NCBI GenBank assembly: GCA_027946365.1
Contig: JAPEUQ010000020.1
Location: 124,001 to 188,000, forward strand
Direction of reading: 5' to 3'
Length of the DNA: 64,000 nucleotides
Origin: Kalmusia sp. IMI 367209
Taxonomy: Eukaryota > Ascomycota > Dothideomycetes > Pleosporales > Didymosphaeriaceae
Below the pieces are notes generated by a model that was not told the origin of the DNA, made no database searches, and saw only the letters and a program-made list of their open reading frames with translations. Shown piece after piece: positions 10,380 to 22,730 of the stretch. The translations under genes were made by a program, and so were the position numbers. The first letter of the stretch is position 1. Each line of letters starts with the position of its first letter.

Positions 10380-10629
10380 GTAATAGAATTATATAAAATA
10401 TTAATATAAATTACTATTATATAAATCTAACCTAGATAGGAACCCTTAACCTAACCTATACCTAAGGTCCGTGTAATTTAACCCTAACCTACACCTAGGG
10501 TCCGTATGACCTAACCTTAACCTACACCTAGGGTCTGTATGACCTAACCCCAACCTATACCCAATGCTTAGTAATAGCTAACCTAACCCTAACCTATCTA
10601 TAATTAACCCCAACCCATTTATTAGTCTA
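10380..10629 (-). repeat. right terminus of hAT copy A with telomere-like subterminal repeats
   Basis: Three tandem units of roughly 30 bp, each ending in a CTACACCTAGGGTC-type motif, precede an inverted repeat ending TTTATTAGTCTA. On the complementary strand the units read GGTGTAGGTTAGGG. The same set is at the left ends of copy B (18413-18650) and copy C (63070-63300). Confidence 0.8.
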
Positions 10630-10637
10630 TCCCTAAG

Positions 10638-11236
10638 TTACCCTTTAGTCCAACCTAGAGTAGGACACCGGAGTTAAGACTTATTATATTATTACCATGG
10701 CCGAGACATTCGCAGTGACTAGGCTGGCAAATAAGTAGAGTCGTATTAAAATCCTAAAGGAATAGGCGTAGGGCCGTCACCAGTTTATGACGAATGCGAC
10801 CCATAGAAGGATTATATAATATCTCGTGGTATCCCACGCGCCAAGCCACGAGATACTGTATTCACGAGAGTAAAGTCACATGACGTTACAATGGGATCCC
10901 ACAAGGGATTAAGTGGAAAATAAGGTTATATAGATAAACATGAGTTAATATTAGACATATAACTTATAATCATCTACTAGAGAAAGAAAATTTCTAAAAT
11001 TGATTAAATGATATAGATTCTAATAGAGACGAGACTTAATTTATGCATCTACCTACACCTCCTTCTACAAAATGGTGTCGTGTAAATAACAGCATAACAT
11101 GAGCTGGTAAGAACGTACAGAACACGGTTACTTTGTGACCTCTAGTGAAGTAGTAGATGGATGAATGTAACACCCAATGACAGTATGCCCTTCGGATCCC
11201 GCTTGAGATGGGATAGAACATTACTTTGTAACACAC
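10638..11236. other. intergenic between hAT copy A and the DUF1275 gene
   Basis: No gene is recognised. At 10820-10855 there is a perfect 10-bp inverted repeat (TATCTCGTGG and its complement) around a 16-base loop. The rest shows moderate AT content. Confidence 0.4.
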
Positions 11237-12228
11237 TCATCTACCCCTCATCAATCGCTGCAACGGTATCACCCCGAGCCAGTATAGAGTTAGATACGCC
11301 TTGATCGCTGCTACAAACCAGAGACAAGGATCGACCTGCCCTGTGGACTTCGATATCCACCCTCCAGTGATGGCACCCAGCAAGGTGAGCACGAATCCAA
11401 CGAACCTTCGATTACGCTTACCGTTCTTTGTCAAACCTGTAAAAAGCAACTCATCACTCACTAGGTCGCACACCAGACTCGTGATGACCACAGTGGGTAT
11501 CTCGCTCACACCCAGGCCACGACTGTTGACAATCTGACCTGCAGCTTGAAAACTAAGCAATGCCACAGCTGCCAGTTCAGTGAAGTTGACATCGCGGGGA
11601 TCTCGATTCGATGGATAGTGCCCGTCGATGATGCCGCCCTGGATTATGGCAGCGGCAATGATGACGCAGACAGTCTGCAGGAAAAACGAGAATAGAATGG
11701 TGCGACGCATTCGAGCGCCGCCGATGAGTTTGTGCAGCCTTGCGAAGGTAATACAACCGATGGCAAAACATCCAATCGAGCAGAGGGAACGAGCCCAACC
11801 GTACGGTCTGTTGTTCTGACCTGAAGTACCGAGCGCAACGAAGATGGTGTTTCCTAATATTCAGGTTAGTCTCAAAGAAAGTATTCATCTTTTGAGGGGT
11901 ACGATTAAACGTGCCTGTTTGCATCGAGACGAAGGTACCATATGCTGAAGTGAAATCATCAGTTTCATTTCAACTCGAGTGATTGATTCATCTTCTTACC
12001 GTTATACACGGTTCCATCGGTGAGCCCTGTCACAAAACAGCATATCAGGAGTGGTATATAGCCAGCTTTGGTTTGGACCTTGTCCGAGAAGTGCATGTAA
12101 AGGCGTTCCCATACACTGAGGACATCAGATCCCGAAGGATCAGAAGTTGGCGGAGACTCCAACTTCTCCGCGTCCGAGACTCTAAAGCCGGGGCAATGAG
12201 TGGAGGATATTGAGTTCTCTTGCATCAT
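11237..12228 (-). CDS. DUF1275 (YoaK-like) integral membrane protein
   Basis: Three exons (12228-12000, 11944-11903, 11853-11237) joined by introns of 55 bp (11945-11999) and 49 bp (11854-11902) give an uninterrupted 295-residue protein. The reading matches the DUF1275 family: YIPLLICCFVTGLTDGTVYN then AYGTFVSMQTG near residues 57-86, NTIFVALG and NNRPYGWARSLCSIGCFAIG after the second junction, ALLSFQAAGQIV near the middle, EIPTVVITSLVCDL, and a conserved RNRRFVGFVLTLLGAITGGW segment before a final membrane helix. About six hydrophobic segments are visible. The family is an integral membrane protein of unknown transport function. The two tandem Met codons at 12228-12223 start it; the gene looks intact and is not RIPped despite lying 600 bp from copy A. 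Confidence 0.9.
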
Positions 12229-14590
12229 GGATACTGGTGGTTTCCTACAGCATGTGAGCTTTTGAGAGAATATTTCGAGATGAAGGCAAGAACGCAATGG
12301 AATACCTTCTGACGGCAAGAGCGTTGTTTCTTAGACGGCAAGAGACAGGAAGAGCTGATATTACTTTGTACTTGGCTGTTATGCTAGATTCCCGGATGGG
12401 GCTGCTCTTCTCAGGAGTATGGCCAGAAAACTCGGAAATGTAGAGGGTGTGAGGCGCGAGGCATGCTGCGACGTAGGTAGTAAGGTTAGAACGGAGTTGG
12501 AAACAGCTAGATAAGGCCATGTCAACACATGGAGAAGTACCAACAACGGCGACTTTCGCAGGAATAATTTTGTTGAGTTTGCCCAGCGTATGAACATGCA
12601 CACGGCGTGTTTATTCATTGCCAAGCAGCCGGCGGCGGAAGGGAGAGCGGCCCGCTCATTCAAGCACTCCGTCGCAATTGTAGGACCCACGGGTTATGCA
12701 TGGTACCCAGTGTGGCTACCAAGGCTTGGCCGTTCCTGTCAGCTTGTGCTGCTTGGCAAGTCTGACTACATCTATTGGTAGCGACATTTGCATGGCGGAA
12801 TATTAGGCCACCGTGTTGGCACGGGATCATCTCCCGGTGTCTACCCGCTGGTGCCGCCATGTTGATCAACATCTTTGCGGGTTGCCCAATTGAGGATCCG
12901 GAGTTTGTTGATGCGAAAGCGTGCGTTGAGATGGCGGCTGAGATCGGTGACATGGGGACTTGGCTTACTCGGCATCGACAACGATGGGCTTGTCATTCCC
13001 CTTTCGTGTAAATTCTTGGCGAGCCGAGCGGAACACGTCGATACACCCGTACCCGCGGCCGTGAGCGCTTTCTGATGTAGCCACTGGCGATGCGAGCAGG
13101 TACAGGACGCAGTGCAATACAATCCGGCCAAGCCTTGTAGATTATTCACGTGGAAGCCGTTCGTACAGACTGGCGATGCAAGGAATGTCGAGCCAGTAAG
13201 CATAAGCTCTTGGTATTCATGGTTGCCGAAATGTCTACCTTATCCGGGACGTAAAGATCTGTTCTCATGATGAAGCATTGTAACATACTGGCGGGGTTCG
13301 TCCTTGCAACATTATAGATGCTATAAAGCTTCGACAAAACTAAGTACATGATTGATGAGCTTATGCAACGGCACGGCCCGTCGCAGCTAGATATCATTCT
13401 GGCTAAGCGTTCTCTCTGAAAATCCCCTTCATGTAGAAATCGTACGTTATGACGTGTGCGAATCGTACTTTGAAAAAAAGAAGCATCTAAAACCCACGAG
13501 TTCGCCAAGCATCTCTCTTAGCACCCCGAAACGATAAAGAGTGGGGCTGCTTTGAAATCAATTCCCGGACTTATGAACAGTGTCGCATGTGATTTGTGCA
13601 AAGTTTCCCGAAACTCGAGGACTTGGCATGCGCAAACCAAGCCAACATGCCCAGAGATAATAGTGCATGCCCAGATCACCAAGAAGCCGCGAGCCGCGAT
13701 CGCGTCATCGTTGCCCAGCCGGCAACTAATCGAATGAGGAGCGATCTAGCCTGAAACACTTTGTTGCACTGTTGATCAATTTCCCGACAGGGACAATCTT
13801 GTCCCTCTCTGTGTCATGAGAGAAGGCATAGAATTCCGAAATCGCAATGCCGTTGTTGATGTCGCTGAAGACACATTCACGTTGTGTAACATTATCGGTG
13901 TGGGCTTCAATGCATTGCTTTTGTTAGCCAAGGATGGCAAGATGTATCGTGTGTAAGCTTCACGTCGGATTCAACAGTCTATAGCAATGGCGCTGATAGG
14001 GCCCCCTACCTTTACTAGTCTATGGTTCATAACAAAACTCGTCCTCGTATTTAAAAATATGTTCCGGAGTAATGAACCGTCGCGCTTGCCGCTAGAATGA
14101 CCCAACATCAGCAATGCAGCTGTCAAAGGTCACTTGTAGTGATCGCCTACTCTCTCTCTCCGCAAGCGCTAGCTCTCCTCCGTTGCTTCTTGCAAATTCT
14201 CAGTCTGTGAATCGGGCCGTAAATAAGCATGACCTACAGATAAAAAGACGCGATGATGGACTGCAGACTCAAGTGTGGGTGATTTAGTGATGTGGGGTCG
14301 CCCTGCTGTACGTTCGCTCTACCGTGCCCGGAATCTTGGGTGGTAGGTGTTCGAGTCCGGGATGTCTTCGAATGAGACGTTAAAAAGTGATAGGAGATAG
14401 GAATAAGGCCGCCTTGGCTATAGACTTGTGGTGTGGAGACCACATACATCACTCTCACTGCGCTCCGGCGGACCGAAATAGGCAGTCAGAAGTGGAATCT
14501 GCGCTCTCCCGCACTACATGTCCGATACCGAGGTGGGCATGTATAGAATCTTCGAATGGTAATGAATTGTTGCGAGTTCCGCTGCACTGG
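12229..14590. other. 2.4-kb region without an intact gene
   Basis: Apart from a possible transcription-factor relic at 12778-13011, no coherent gene is seen. Frames are short and lack conserved motifs. The region includes the promoter side of both the DUF1275 gene (left) and the isocitrate-lyase-family gene (right). A CTCTCTCTC run lies near 14150. Confidence 0.45.
12778..13011 (+). pseudogene. possible C-terminal relic of a fungal Zn2Cys6 transcription factor
   Basis: The plus-strand frame reads PPCWHGIISRCLPAGAAML followed by INIFAG and DPEFVDAKACVEMAAEIGDM. Such a CWHGI..RCLPA..A segment followed by a helical stretch is reminiscent of the C-terminal part of fungal-specific transcription factors. 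No DNA-binding domain or continuous gene lies upstream. This is a resemblance only. Confidence 0.3.
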
Positions 14591-14594
14591 GGGA

Positions 14595-14600
14595 TATAAA
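14595..14600 (+). promoter_or_regulatory. TATA box of the isocitrate-lyase-family gene
   Basis: TATAAA lies 144 bp before the start codon at 14744, with a pyrimidine-rich leader (ACTACTCACAGCTTCACTTC-like sequence) in between, as is usual for fungal promoters. Confidence 0.55.
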
Positions 14601-14743
14601 GGGTCGGTACGTTCTATCCCTAAAAACACTACCAACTACTCACAGCTTCACTTCAAAATTCACTTCTAACTCTTAACTTGCCTTTCCTGTCAAATATCAT
14701 ACTTCCTGACACAAGACATCTCGATCACTTCCGATTTTTCACA

Positions 14744-16056
14744 ATGGCCCCCGTTTTCCACGTTGGTTCTATCACTACCATGGAGCAGGAAGCTGGTGTT
14801 CCGCTCCAGGTAGGCCCAGGAGTTGATCTTGACTTTCTCTCCGAGCCTGTGAAGTCCGCCAAAGCTAAATTTGCAGAGGAAGGGACTCTTGCAGTACATT
14901 TGCCGATAGAGGTAGTGGAAAAGCCAGTTGAGATAACCAGACCAGCGAGCACCAACTGGCTTCAGCTTAGCCATCTTACCGTCGCCATGAGCGAGCCTGT
15001 CTCGGGAGCTTCGAAGCTTCGGAAGATGCTGTTCGAGACCAATGAGCTTATCGTTTGCCCTGGAGTCTACGATGGTCTTTCCGCCCGCACAGCCATTGAG
15101 CTGGGTTTCAATGCGCTTTACATGGTAAGTCACTCTACGCACTCCGAGTGGAAAGCTCCAGGGGGGTTTTAACAACAATTGCAGACTGGCGCTGGTACTA
15201 CGGCATCGCGTCTAGGTCAGCCTGACTTGGCCATTGCTCAGCTTCATGAGATGCGCGAGAACGCTGAGATGATAGCCAATCTCGATCCCTTCGGTCCTCC
15301 CCTCATTGCTGACATGGACACCGGCTACGGAGGTCCGATCATGGCTGCGCGCACCGTCGAACAATACATCAGAGCCGGTGTAGCGGGAGCGCATCTTGAG
15401 GACCAAGTGCTCTTGAAGCGATGTGGACACTTGAATGGCAAGAAGGTGGTTGACCGGGAGGAATATATTTCTCGGATTCGCGCGGCTCACGCAGCGCGCG
15501 TGCGCATGCGGTCCGACTTCGTGCTCATTGCCCGAACGGACGCACTGCAGCAGCACGGATATGACGAGTGCATCGCGAGGCTAAAGATGGCACGCGACGA
15601 GGGCGCCGACGTCGGTCTATGTGAGGGCTTCACCTCCAAGGAACAAGCTGCCCAGGCCGTGAAGGACCTGGCCCCGTGGCCGCTGCTGCTTAATTCGGTC
15701 GAGAACGGCAAGAGCCCCACGATCACAGTTGACGAGGCACGCGCCATGGGCTTTCGCATCATGATATTTAGCTTTGCCACGCTGGCACCGGCCTACTTAG
15801 CTATCAAAGAGACTCTCCTGCGACTGAAGACGCAGGGCATCGTCGGGACACCTAAGAATGTCACTCCCGTGACGCTCTTCGAGGTATGCGGATTGAAGCA
15901 TAGCAGTAAGTCTCTGTACCACTTTCGATTGCCAAACGAGTGTTCCTAACTGTCCTATCAGTGGCTGTGGACATGAATGCCGGCGGAGCGTCGTTCAGGA
16001 TGGAGTATGAACTTTCGATGGTTGCATTGGGGGAGGGTGGGGGAAGGCGGGGCTAG
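14744..16056 (+). CDS. isocitrate lyase/PEP mutase superfamily protein
   Basis: Exons 14744-15124, 15185-15905 and 15962-16056 (introns of 60 and 56 bp, both GTAAGT..CAG) encode 398 residues without interruption. The family core begins near residue 108 with CPGVYDGLSARTAIELGF, continues YMTGAGTTASRLGQPDL, the metal-binding DMDTGYGG (170-177), GAHLEDQ, the signature KRCGH (205-209) and FVLIARTDA. The fungal members include oxaloacetate hydrolase (oxalate plus acetate), methylisocitrate/2,3-dimethylmalate lyases and phosphonate enzymes; the exact substrate cannot be read off. An 80-100 residue N-terminal extension without recognisable motif precedes the barrel, and the C-terminus after VCGLKHS is short. 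No signal peptide is obvious, so it is probably cytosolic. The gene is intact and has normal composition only about 400 bp from the 37-kb RIP block. Confidence 0.9.
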
Positions 16057-16440
16057 GTAGTTGAAATTGAGTTTCATTTGCCCCATTGTTTCAATTTGAC
16101 TCTTTAAATAGGAATTAAATGGTATAATTTCTAGAGATTAGTGACCTAAAATCTACAATCACTGGCCTATATATATCATCTTGTGATGAAAGAGAATCCG
16201 ACGATTTTTTGGTCCTGTAAACTAGATGTGTTGAGTATTACAGAAGCTAGACCTAATCCGAAGGATTGGCCCATTTTCATGGGTTCTCTAGATCCCCGTG
16301 ACAACTATCAAAACAGGGCGGATGCTCTTCCTAAAGTAATCATCTTAGTTAAAAGTAGTCATTATTTTACTTACCCTATAATCCTTCCTTTATGGCGTAA
16401 ATTATACTATCTGTCTATGGTTGCGACGCTAGGCTTTTAA

Positions 16441-17304
16441 ATAATAATAAGCTAGATAGATAAGAAAATATAAATAAAATAGAATAATATAAACTATTAT
16501 ATTTATAGATTCTCTCTATTTTACTATTATTTAAGTTTTTTTATAAAAATTTAGTCTTTTCTTTTATATATTATACGTTATAACGTAATGACTTCATATA
16601 AATTAATAAGATTTAAAGTATTCTTTTTAATATTATTTATAAAATTTATATAATAATATTAACTTTATAGATATATTTAATATTAGTTAATTAATATATA
16701 TATATATTAAGGTAAATATTATAATTTAAACTATATAATAAAAATTAAAACTATACTAGTTTCTTTAAAATAGTATTAATTATCTTTTTAAAATCTTTTA
16801 AAATCTTTTATATTTAATATTAATATAGACTTTATTAATAATTACTTTAATTTAATAATTAAATCTTATCTATATAATTATTTAATTTAATAATAGTTTA
16901 AATTTTATTTATTTATATATCTTTATAATATAATATTTTTAAAAATATTAAATAATAATTAGTAGTTAGAGATTCTATATATCTCTAATTATTAAAAGAA
17001 AATTAATATTTAATAATTTACTCTATACTTTATATATATAAATAATATATATTAATAATTAAAATATTATAGTTAAGAAGAATCTATTATCTTATAATTA
17101 GAAAATAAAAGGATCTACTATATAAATATAATATAGTAGTAATTTATTTATTTTTATTATATAATATATTATTATTTAATATTAATATTATTAACTAATT
17201 TTAAAATTACTATAAGTCTTTATATTAAATAGATTATAGAGGTTATACTACTTTTCTAAAAATAATATTAATTATTTTTTAAAATCTTTTAATTCTTTTA
17301 TATT
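16441..17304. repeat. AT-rich unidentified decayed repeat
   Basis: This stretch is almost pure A/T with no CA/TG and no readable protein. A segment at about 16745-16815 recurs imperfectly at 17245-17305 (blocks of TTTTTAAAATCTTTTA followed by TTTATATTTAA). It may be an old fragment of a RIPped repeat; no class can be assigned. Confidence 0.4.
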
Positions 17305-17306
17305 TA

Positions 17307-18344
17307 ACGTATTTTATAAATGAGTTATTAACCTAAGTAAGTTACTAATACTAAATTAATATACTATCTATATATAATAATTATATAATATCTTAACTAT
17401 AATAAATCTAAAAGATTTATATTAAAGTTAATATATAGTTTACTATTTTTAATATTAAAGTATAACACGTTTAAAGTAAAAATTAAGCTATAAATATATA
17501 TAATATACCTTAAAGAACTCTTATTAATTAATATACTAGGAAGCGTATACGACGTAACTATAAAGTAAACTTAAAGCGCCTAATAAAACTAAAAAAGAGG
17601 CTATAGTCTAAAAAATAATTAAGTTATTTAAATAAGGTTTTACGTCTTTAAGATTCTATATATAAAAATAATAAATAGACTCCTTAGATTATAAGATAGT
17701 AACCCTATTAGTAAAAACTAGGTTAATAACTTTATTAAGTAGACTCTTAAACTCTAGAAGTATTAAAGCTATTTATATAACTATTAATAAACTATCTATA
17801 AGAATCCTATAATTATTTAGCGCTAGTTCAACTTAATATAAAAGATAAAATAGAAATAAAAATTATAAATAATAATATCTATAACTTTAATAAAACTAGA
17901 TTTATAATAGATAAAATTTTATTATAGATAATTATTACTAGTTTAGAAGTAGCTAAAAGAAAGAAGATAATTTAACTAAGTAATTATAAATAGATTACTA
18001 TTATCTAAAATATTAGAGTTATAAATTATCTATTTCTATTCTTTATTATCTTTATAGATAGCGTACTTATTAATATATAATTTAAAGACCTACTATATAA
18101 TTAGATTTTTAAAGTAAACTCTAATAACTAGATAAATAACTAGTTTACTTTTATTTAGTTAGAGTACTTTAATAAATATATAAAGATAAATACTATAGAT
18201 ATATACTAATTACTTAAAATTAATAGATATAAGAGTTATAGTTTACTTAAATTCTAGAATTTTTATAAAGAAAAGAATATTATTCTTTACTATATATCTT
18301 TATATTTATTATATCTATTATAGTCTCTTAATATTGGTTACTTC
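17307..18344 (+). mobile_element. Fot1/pogo-like transposon, truncated copy
   Basis: The left terminal inverted repeat begins ACGTATTTTATAA after a TA target site at 17305-17306. The sequence then tracks the full-length copy at 51407-53461 up to about 18344 (the HLLQPL-equivalent part of the transposase) and stops matching. The right half and right inverted repeat are missing. The transposase would read on the plus strand. It is heavily RIPped. Confidence 0.8.
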
Positions 18345-18412
18345 ATATAATAGACTAGGGCTACGTCCTAGCCTTAGTAAGGGATTAGTAAGGAGAGAAC
18401 ATCTACTTAAGT
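18345..18412. other. short less-degraded spacer between transposon copies
   Basis: Sixty-eight bases with several GC-containing words (CTAGGGCTACGTCCTAGCC, an 8-bp inverted pair around ACG) lie between the truncated Fot1-like copy and hAT copy B. Confidence 0.4.
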
Positions 18413-18650
18413 TAAACTAGTAAATAGGTTAGAATTAACTATAGATAGATTAAGATTAGATTAACTATTACTAAGTATTAGATATAGATTAGGGTTAGGT
18501 TATATAAATTTTAGGTGTAGGTTAGAGTTAAATTATATAGACCCTAGATATAGATTAGGGTTAGATTATATAGACTTTAGATATAGGTTAAGTTAAAAGT
18601 TTCTATCTAGATTAGATTTATATAATAATAATTTATATTAATATTTTATA
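18413..18650 (+). repeat. left terminus of hAT copy B
   Basis: It carries the inverted repeat plus the GGTGTAGGTTAG-type tandem units, as at the right end of copy A and the left end of copy C. Confidence 0.75.
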
Positions 18651-18949
18651 TAATTCTATTACTAGAAAGTATATTTAGGAAATATCTATAACTTTTATAG
18701 AACACTCTACTAGCGGAAGTTAAAGATATAAACTATTTATTTATAATAGCTATTAAATATAATAATATAAAGGAGGTTAAACCCTTTAATATTTATATAG
18801 TTGAAGTATTTACTCCCTATTTATACTAGGAATATATATAATATCTTCCTACTCTATAATCTCTTCTTTATCTATAACCTCTTTCTCCTTTATAATCTCT
18901 TCCTCCTTTATACTATCTATATAATCTAAATAGGTTAAAAGCTTAAAAA

Positions 18950-20500
18950 GATTATTTACTCTATTATAAGATACTAGGCTATTCTCTATAATAATATATT
19001 ACTCCTTCTCTTAAAAAAATTATATACTTAAAAATATAATCTACTAAATTCTCTAGACTAAAAGATGGTGTCTCTAATCTCTAATTATATCTCTTATAAT
19101 ATTAAAAATACGCTTAATACTTACTATAATAATCTAAATAGATAGAATATCTTTTTTATAATTTAGATAAGATAAGGATAAATATCCTTATTTACTTTCT
19201 ACTACTATAAAATATTAAAAGATTTATCTATAATAATATAAGGTATACTTAGATAAGTTTTTTTTCCTAATATACTATCCTTTACTCTTCTTCTATATAT
19301 TATAAGCTAGTACCCTAGTTTTAACTAGATACTAAAATACTACTTAACTATAATTAATTTAAGAATAGGGGCTTCTGGAACCACTCTATACCTAATAATT
19401 ATTTAGGATAGGTAGTTAAGATTAGAGTAAAATCTCTAGTTTCTTTATTATTATAGCGATTAAGGTATTAAAGAAATTATTAATAGTAGTTATATTTATT
19501 CTAAGCTTTCTAAGTATTATCCTATAGATAGTATTAGTAATTACTATAATAAATAGCTATAATAATAGTATCTTATATACTATAAGCTTTTATATTAGAT
19601 TAAGAATAATTATATAGTTAAATAAGAAGCCCCGCTCTATATCTATTTTTAAATAGTACTTACTTAGTTTAGCTTATTCTTTTTAACTATAGCTTTTACT
19701 ACTATTAACTACTCTATATTATCTCTATTCTTTAAATCTTTACTAAGCTCTTCCGTCATCTTATCTAAAAAATTAAAGAGTTAGTTATATATAAGTTAGA
19801 TATATTAGATTTATAGTTTTTAGTTTTAGCTTAAAGAGTTAGTTACATCCTTAAACCTCTTTAGTATAGCTATAATAAGCTTAAGGTGGTATTATTTAAT
19901 ATAAGATAGTTAAAGTTATTTAAGATTATAAAAATCTACCTCTACGTTATTATTATTACTAGTAGCCCTAGTAATATAAGGAGTCGTTTTAAGTTAATTT
20001 CTTATTTAAGTCATTTATTAATATATAACTAGAGCTTAACTACACGGTCATATATATTAAACGTTAAATTTTAATAAGTTCTTACGTTTTATATAATAGA
20101 GAGACGTTCTTTTAGTAATAGGGATTACTAAGTAGTAATAAAATATTTAAAATATTATAAAAATTAATTAATCGCTTTATATATTGCCCAGAGCTAGCTA
20201 TAACTTAGTCTATAATAAATATCTATAATAAAAGCTAGCTTATCTTCTAAAGAGAATTTAGTATTAAAATTTCTAATTAAATCTTATTTATATAACATTA
20301 TTATAGATTCTCTTTAACCTCTAGTTTACTAGGAGCTACTAGCTTAAGATACTAAATGATATCCTAGACAACTAAATTAATAATATAAGCGAGGTATAGA
20401 ACCATATTCTTAGTAAAATTCTAATTAATATCTTTTTCTTATAGTTAAATTTAAATAGTATAAGTTAGTATTCTATTATTACTAATATTATTATATATAA
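18950..20500 (-). pseudogene. hAT transposase of copy B, C-terminal half (RIP-inactivated)
   Basis: The complement matches the copy A transposase. The dimerisation domain lies at about 19000-19230 and the RNase-H-like core with the NASNN-like and HINL-like motifs at about 20330-20540 and beyond the Fot1 insertion (22392-22690). Stop codons are frequent. Confidence 0.75.
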
Positions 20501-20545
20501 TAACTAGAAGTTACTACTTAGTATTTATATTAGATAGAACCTATA

Positions 20546-22389
20546 ACGTAGTTTATAAGTAAATTAGTAGTCTAAGCGAGTTAGTAGCTTTTCGCTAGCG
20601 CTCTACTATTATAGTGTAGTATCTTAATATCACTAAAACTAATAGTAGTTTACTATATACTATTCTATTCCTTAGAGTTATTACTATTATCTAAGTCCTC
20701 TATCTCTACTATATAGATATAGGAATTATATCCTTTCTCGATAATAATTATAGTATCTCTTAGTATAAATTCTCTTTATTAGCTTCTTATCACTATCACG
20801 ACTACTACCCTCTCTTATAGTAATTAATTCGCCTACCTCTCTAACCATAAGTGTCTCCTCTATCTATATATACTATTATTTACGGCTCTTATGCTTCGCC
20901 ATCATATTAATAGCGCTTTTAAGACTATTTATTTTCTTCTTTATTAACTTTATATTATAGACTATCTACTAAGTATCTTTACTTAACTACCTAATTAATT
21001 CGTCTAGAGAGCTTACTAAGGACCCTAGGCGATTTCTCACTCTTATTTAAATAAATATACTCTATACTTTTAGTTTTTTTAGCGTTACGTAGGGTCTTCG
21101 CCTCCTATATAATATTATTACGCTAGGGTAGAGTAGGTATATATAGTCTTATATTAAGCTTTAATAATATAGCTTCTAGGTTAATTAGGACTAGCCCAGC
21201 ACCTTAAAAGCCTACGTAAATATTATCCTTAGTAAATATCTTACTAAAAGTACTTTTAAAGGCTAGAAGAAAGATATCTTTACTAATATAGTAGATATAA
21301 TTATATACTAAGGCTAAGATCTTATCGCTATACGCGCTTCAACGGCATTTTGAAGTAGGCGACATCTAAAGACTATAGTAGATATAATAAATAAGAAGGT
21401 ATATAGAGAGTAATAATATTCTTCTTTTATAGTAATCCTAGAAATCGGCAGAGTAGTAGCTCTCATAACTATTAATAATAAGTAAGTAGTATTCTTCTAC
21501 GCGCTAGCGCTATGAATACTTCTTAAAGTAATCTAGTTAGGTAAACGTAAGGTTATTATTAATCTAGTCATTAGGGCTAATAGTAATAATCTATTCTAGG
21601 GTAGATCTTTAAATTAGATGGTGATTAACACCTTACCTATAAAGATAATAAAGGTAGAATTATAACCCCTATTACGGCGACGCCTTATACTAGGGTAACC
21701 TACTTATAGTTACTAGGCTATACTCATTTCTTCTTACCAGATCCTTCTAAACTTATAATAACTAGCTGAGATAATATCTTACCTATTATAAAGCTAGTCT
21801 TATTAAAATTTTAAATATCCTTATCTAGAATACTATACTTCTACTTTATTAACTAAACTAGCGCTAATTAGTATTATATAAGTACTAGGTCTTTATAGAC
21901 GGTACGCTAGCCATTATATAGATAAATCTAATGGGTTTTTAGCTTCGGAGTTCATTTAATAAAGTTATTAACCTAGTTTTTACTAATAGGCTTACTATCC
22001 TATATTTATAGTAATCTATTTACTATACTATATACCCTATCCTTTATAGATGTTATACCATGTATACTCTACTTAAGTACCTCTTAAATAATTACCTTCT
22101 CTTCTAATATACTTATACGTTTTAAGTTTACTTCATAGTTACGTTAAGGGCGTCTTCTAGTATATCTCTCTTATATAATTATTTATAATATATTATAGAT
22201 AGCTATAGCGCGTTTTTCACTTCGTATTTATTTTCTTTTAATATTAAAGATAGCTAGCTATATATCCCCTTCTATATAGGTCTTTTATATATTATATTAT
22301 TGAGATATTACGCGAAGTTGTCATGATAATAGAACACTAGTAAAAAGCTACCGACTTACTTAGGCTACCGACTCACTTATAAATTACGT
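20546..22389 (-). mobile_element. Fot1/pogo-like transposon, full length (1,844 bp)
   Basis: TA target sites lie at 20544-20545 and 22390-22391. The inverted ends begin ACGTAGTTTATAAGT and ACGTAATTTATAAGT. Compared with copy A, the insertion is placed exactly between CTA and GTACTTC of the host element. The minus strand reads YYLLIINSYESYYSADFQDY at about 21450-21500, the decayed DGHESH catalytic segment of pogo-type DDE transposases, with MSPTSK about 110 bp downstream. Its ends differ more from the other copies (GCTAGCGC in the left repeat), suggesting a related subfamily. Confidence 0.85.
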
Positions 22390-22730
22390 TAGTACTTCTA
22401 ATACTATAGAAGTACCTATATAACTTTATAAATTAAGATAAAATTAAGTAGCTTTTTATAAAATTTCTAATTATTATTAATATAGTACCCCTTTACTATA
22501 AGAAAGCTAAGATGATTTCTTATAAATTAAGTATTTAAGGTAATTAAGATCTTCGTAGTTTTATAAAGATTATAAAGTAGAGAAGCTTTAGTTATTTTAA
22601 CTTAATTCTAGAATATTAACTATAATTTATAATAGCTCATTATTATAGTATTAGACCTAAGGTATTAAAGGAAATATTAAAAGGATGGCCTCTCTACTAT
22701 TTAGAAAGACTAGTTATTATCTATTATTAT

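Larger units (their letters stand above)
4646..10629 (+). mobile_element. hAT transposon copy A, 5,984 bp, RIP-degraded
   Basis: The ends are inverted: TAGACTAGCAAATGGG at 4646 and the complement of TAGACTAATAAATGGG ending at 10629, flanked by identical 8-bp duplications. Both ends carry about 150-200 bp of degenerate repeats such as GGTTAGGGTTAGG and GGTATAGGTTAGG. The plus strand encodes a hAT transposase (about 8250-10200) in which Trp, Gln and Arg positions are often stops. Other parts are a gag-like frame (about 6140-7250), an LTR-like segment (7710-7974) and a short minus-strand frame (about 5090-5570). CA/TG dinucleotides are almost absent, as after RIP. Copies B (18413-34685) and C (63070 onward) are the same family in the opposite orientation. 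Confidence 0.9.

Noticed and set aside
14330..14366. tRNA-like B-box word GGTGTTCGAGTCC
   Set aside because: The arms around the loop do not pair and no acceptor or D arm can be built, so it is not a tRNA gene.
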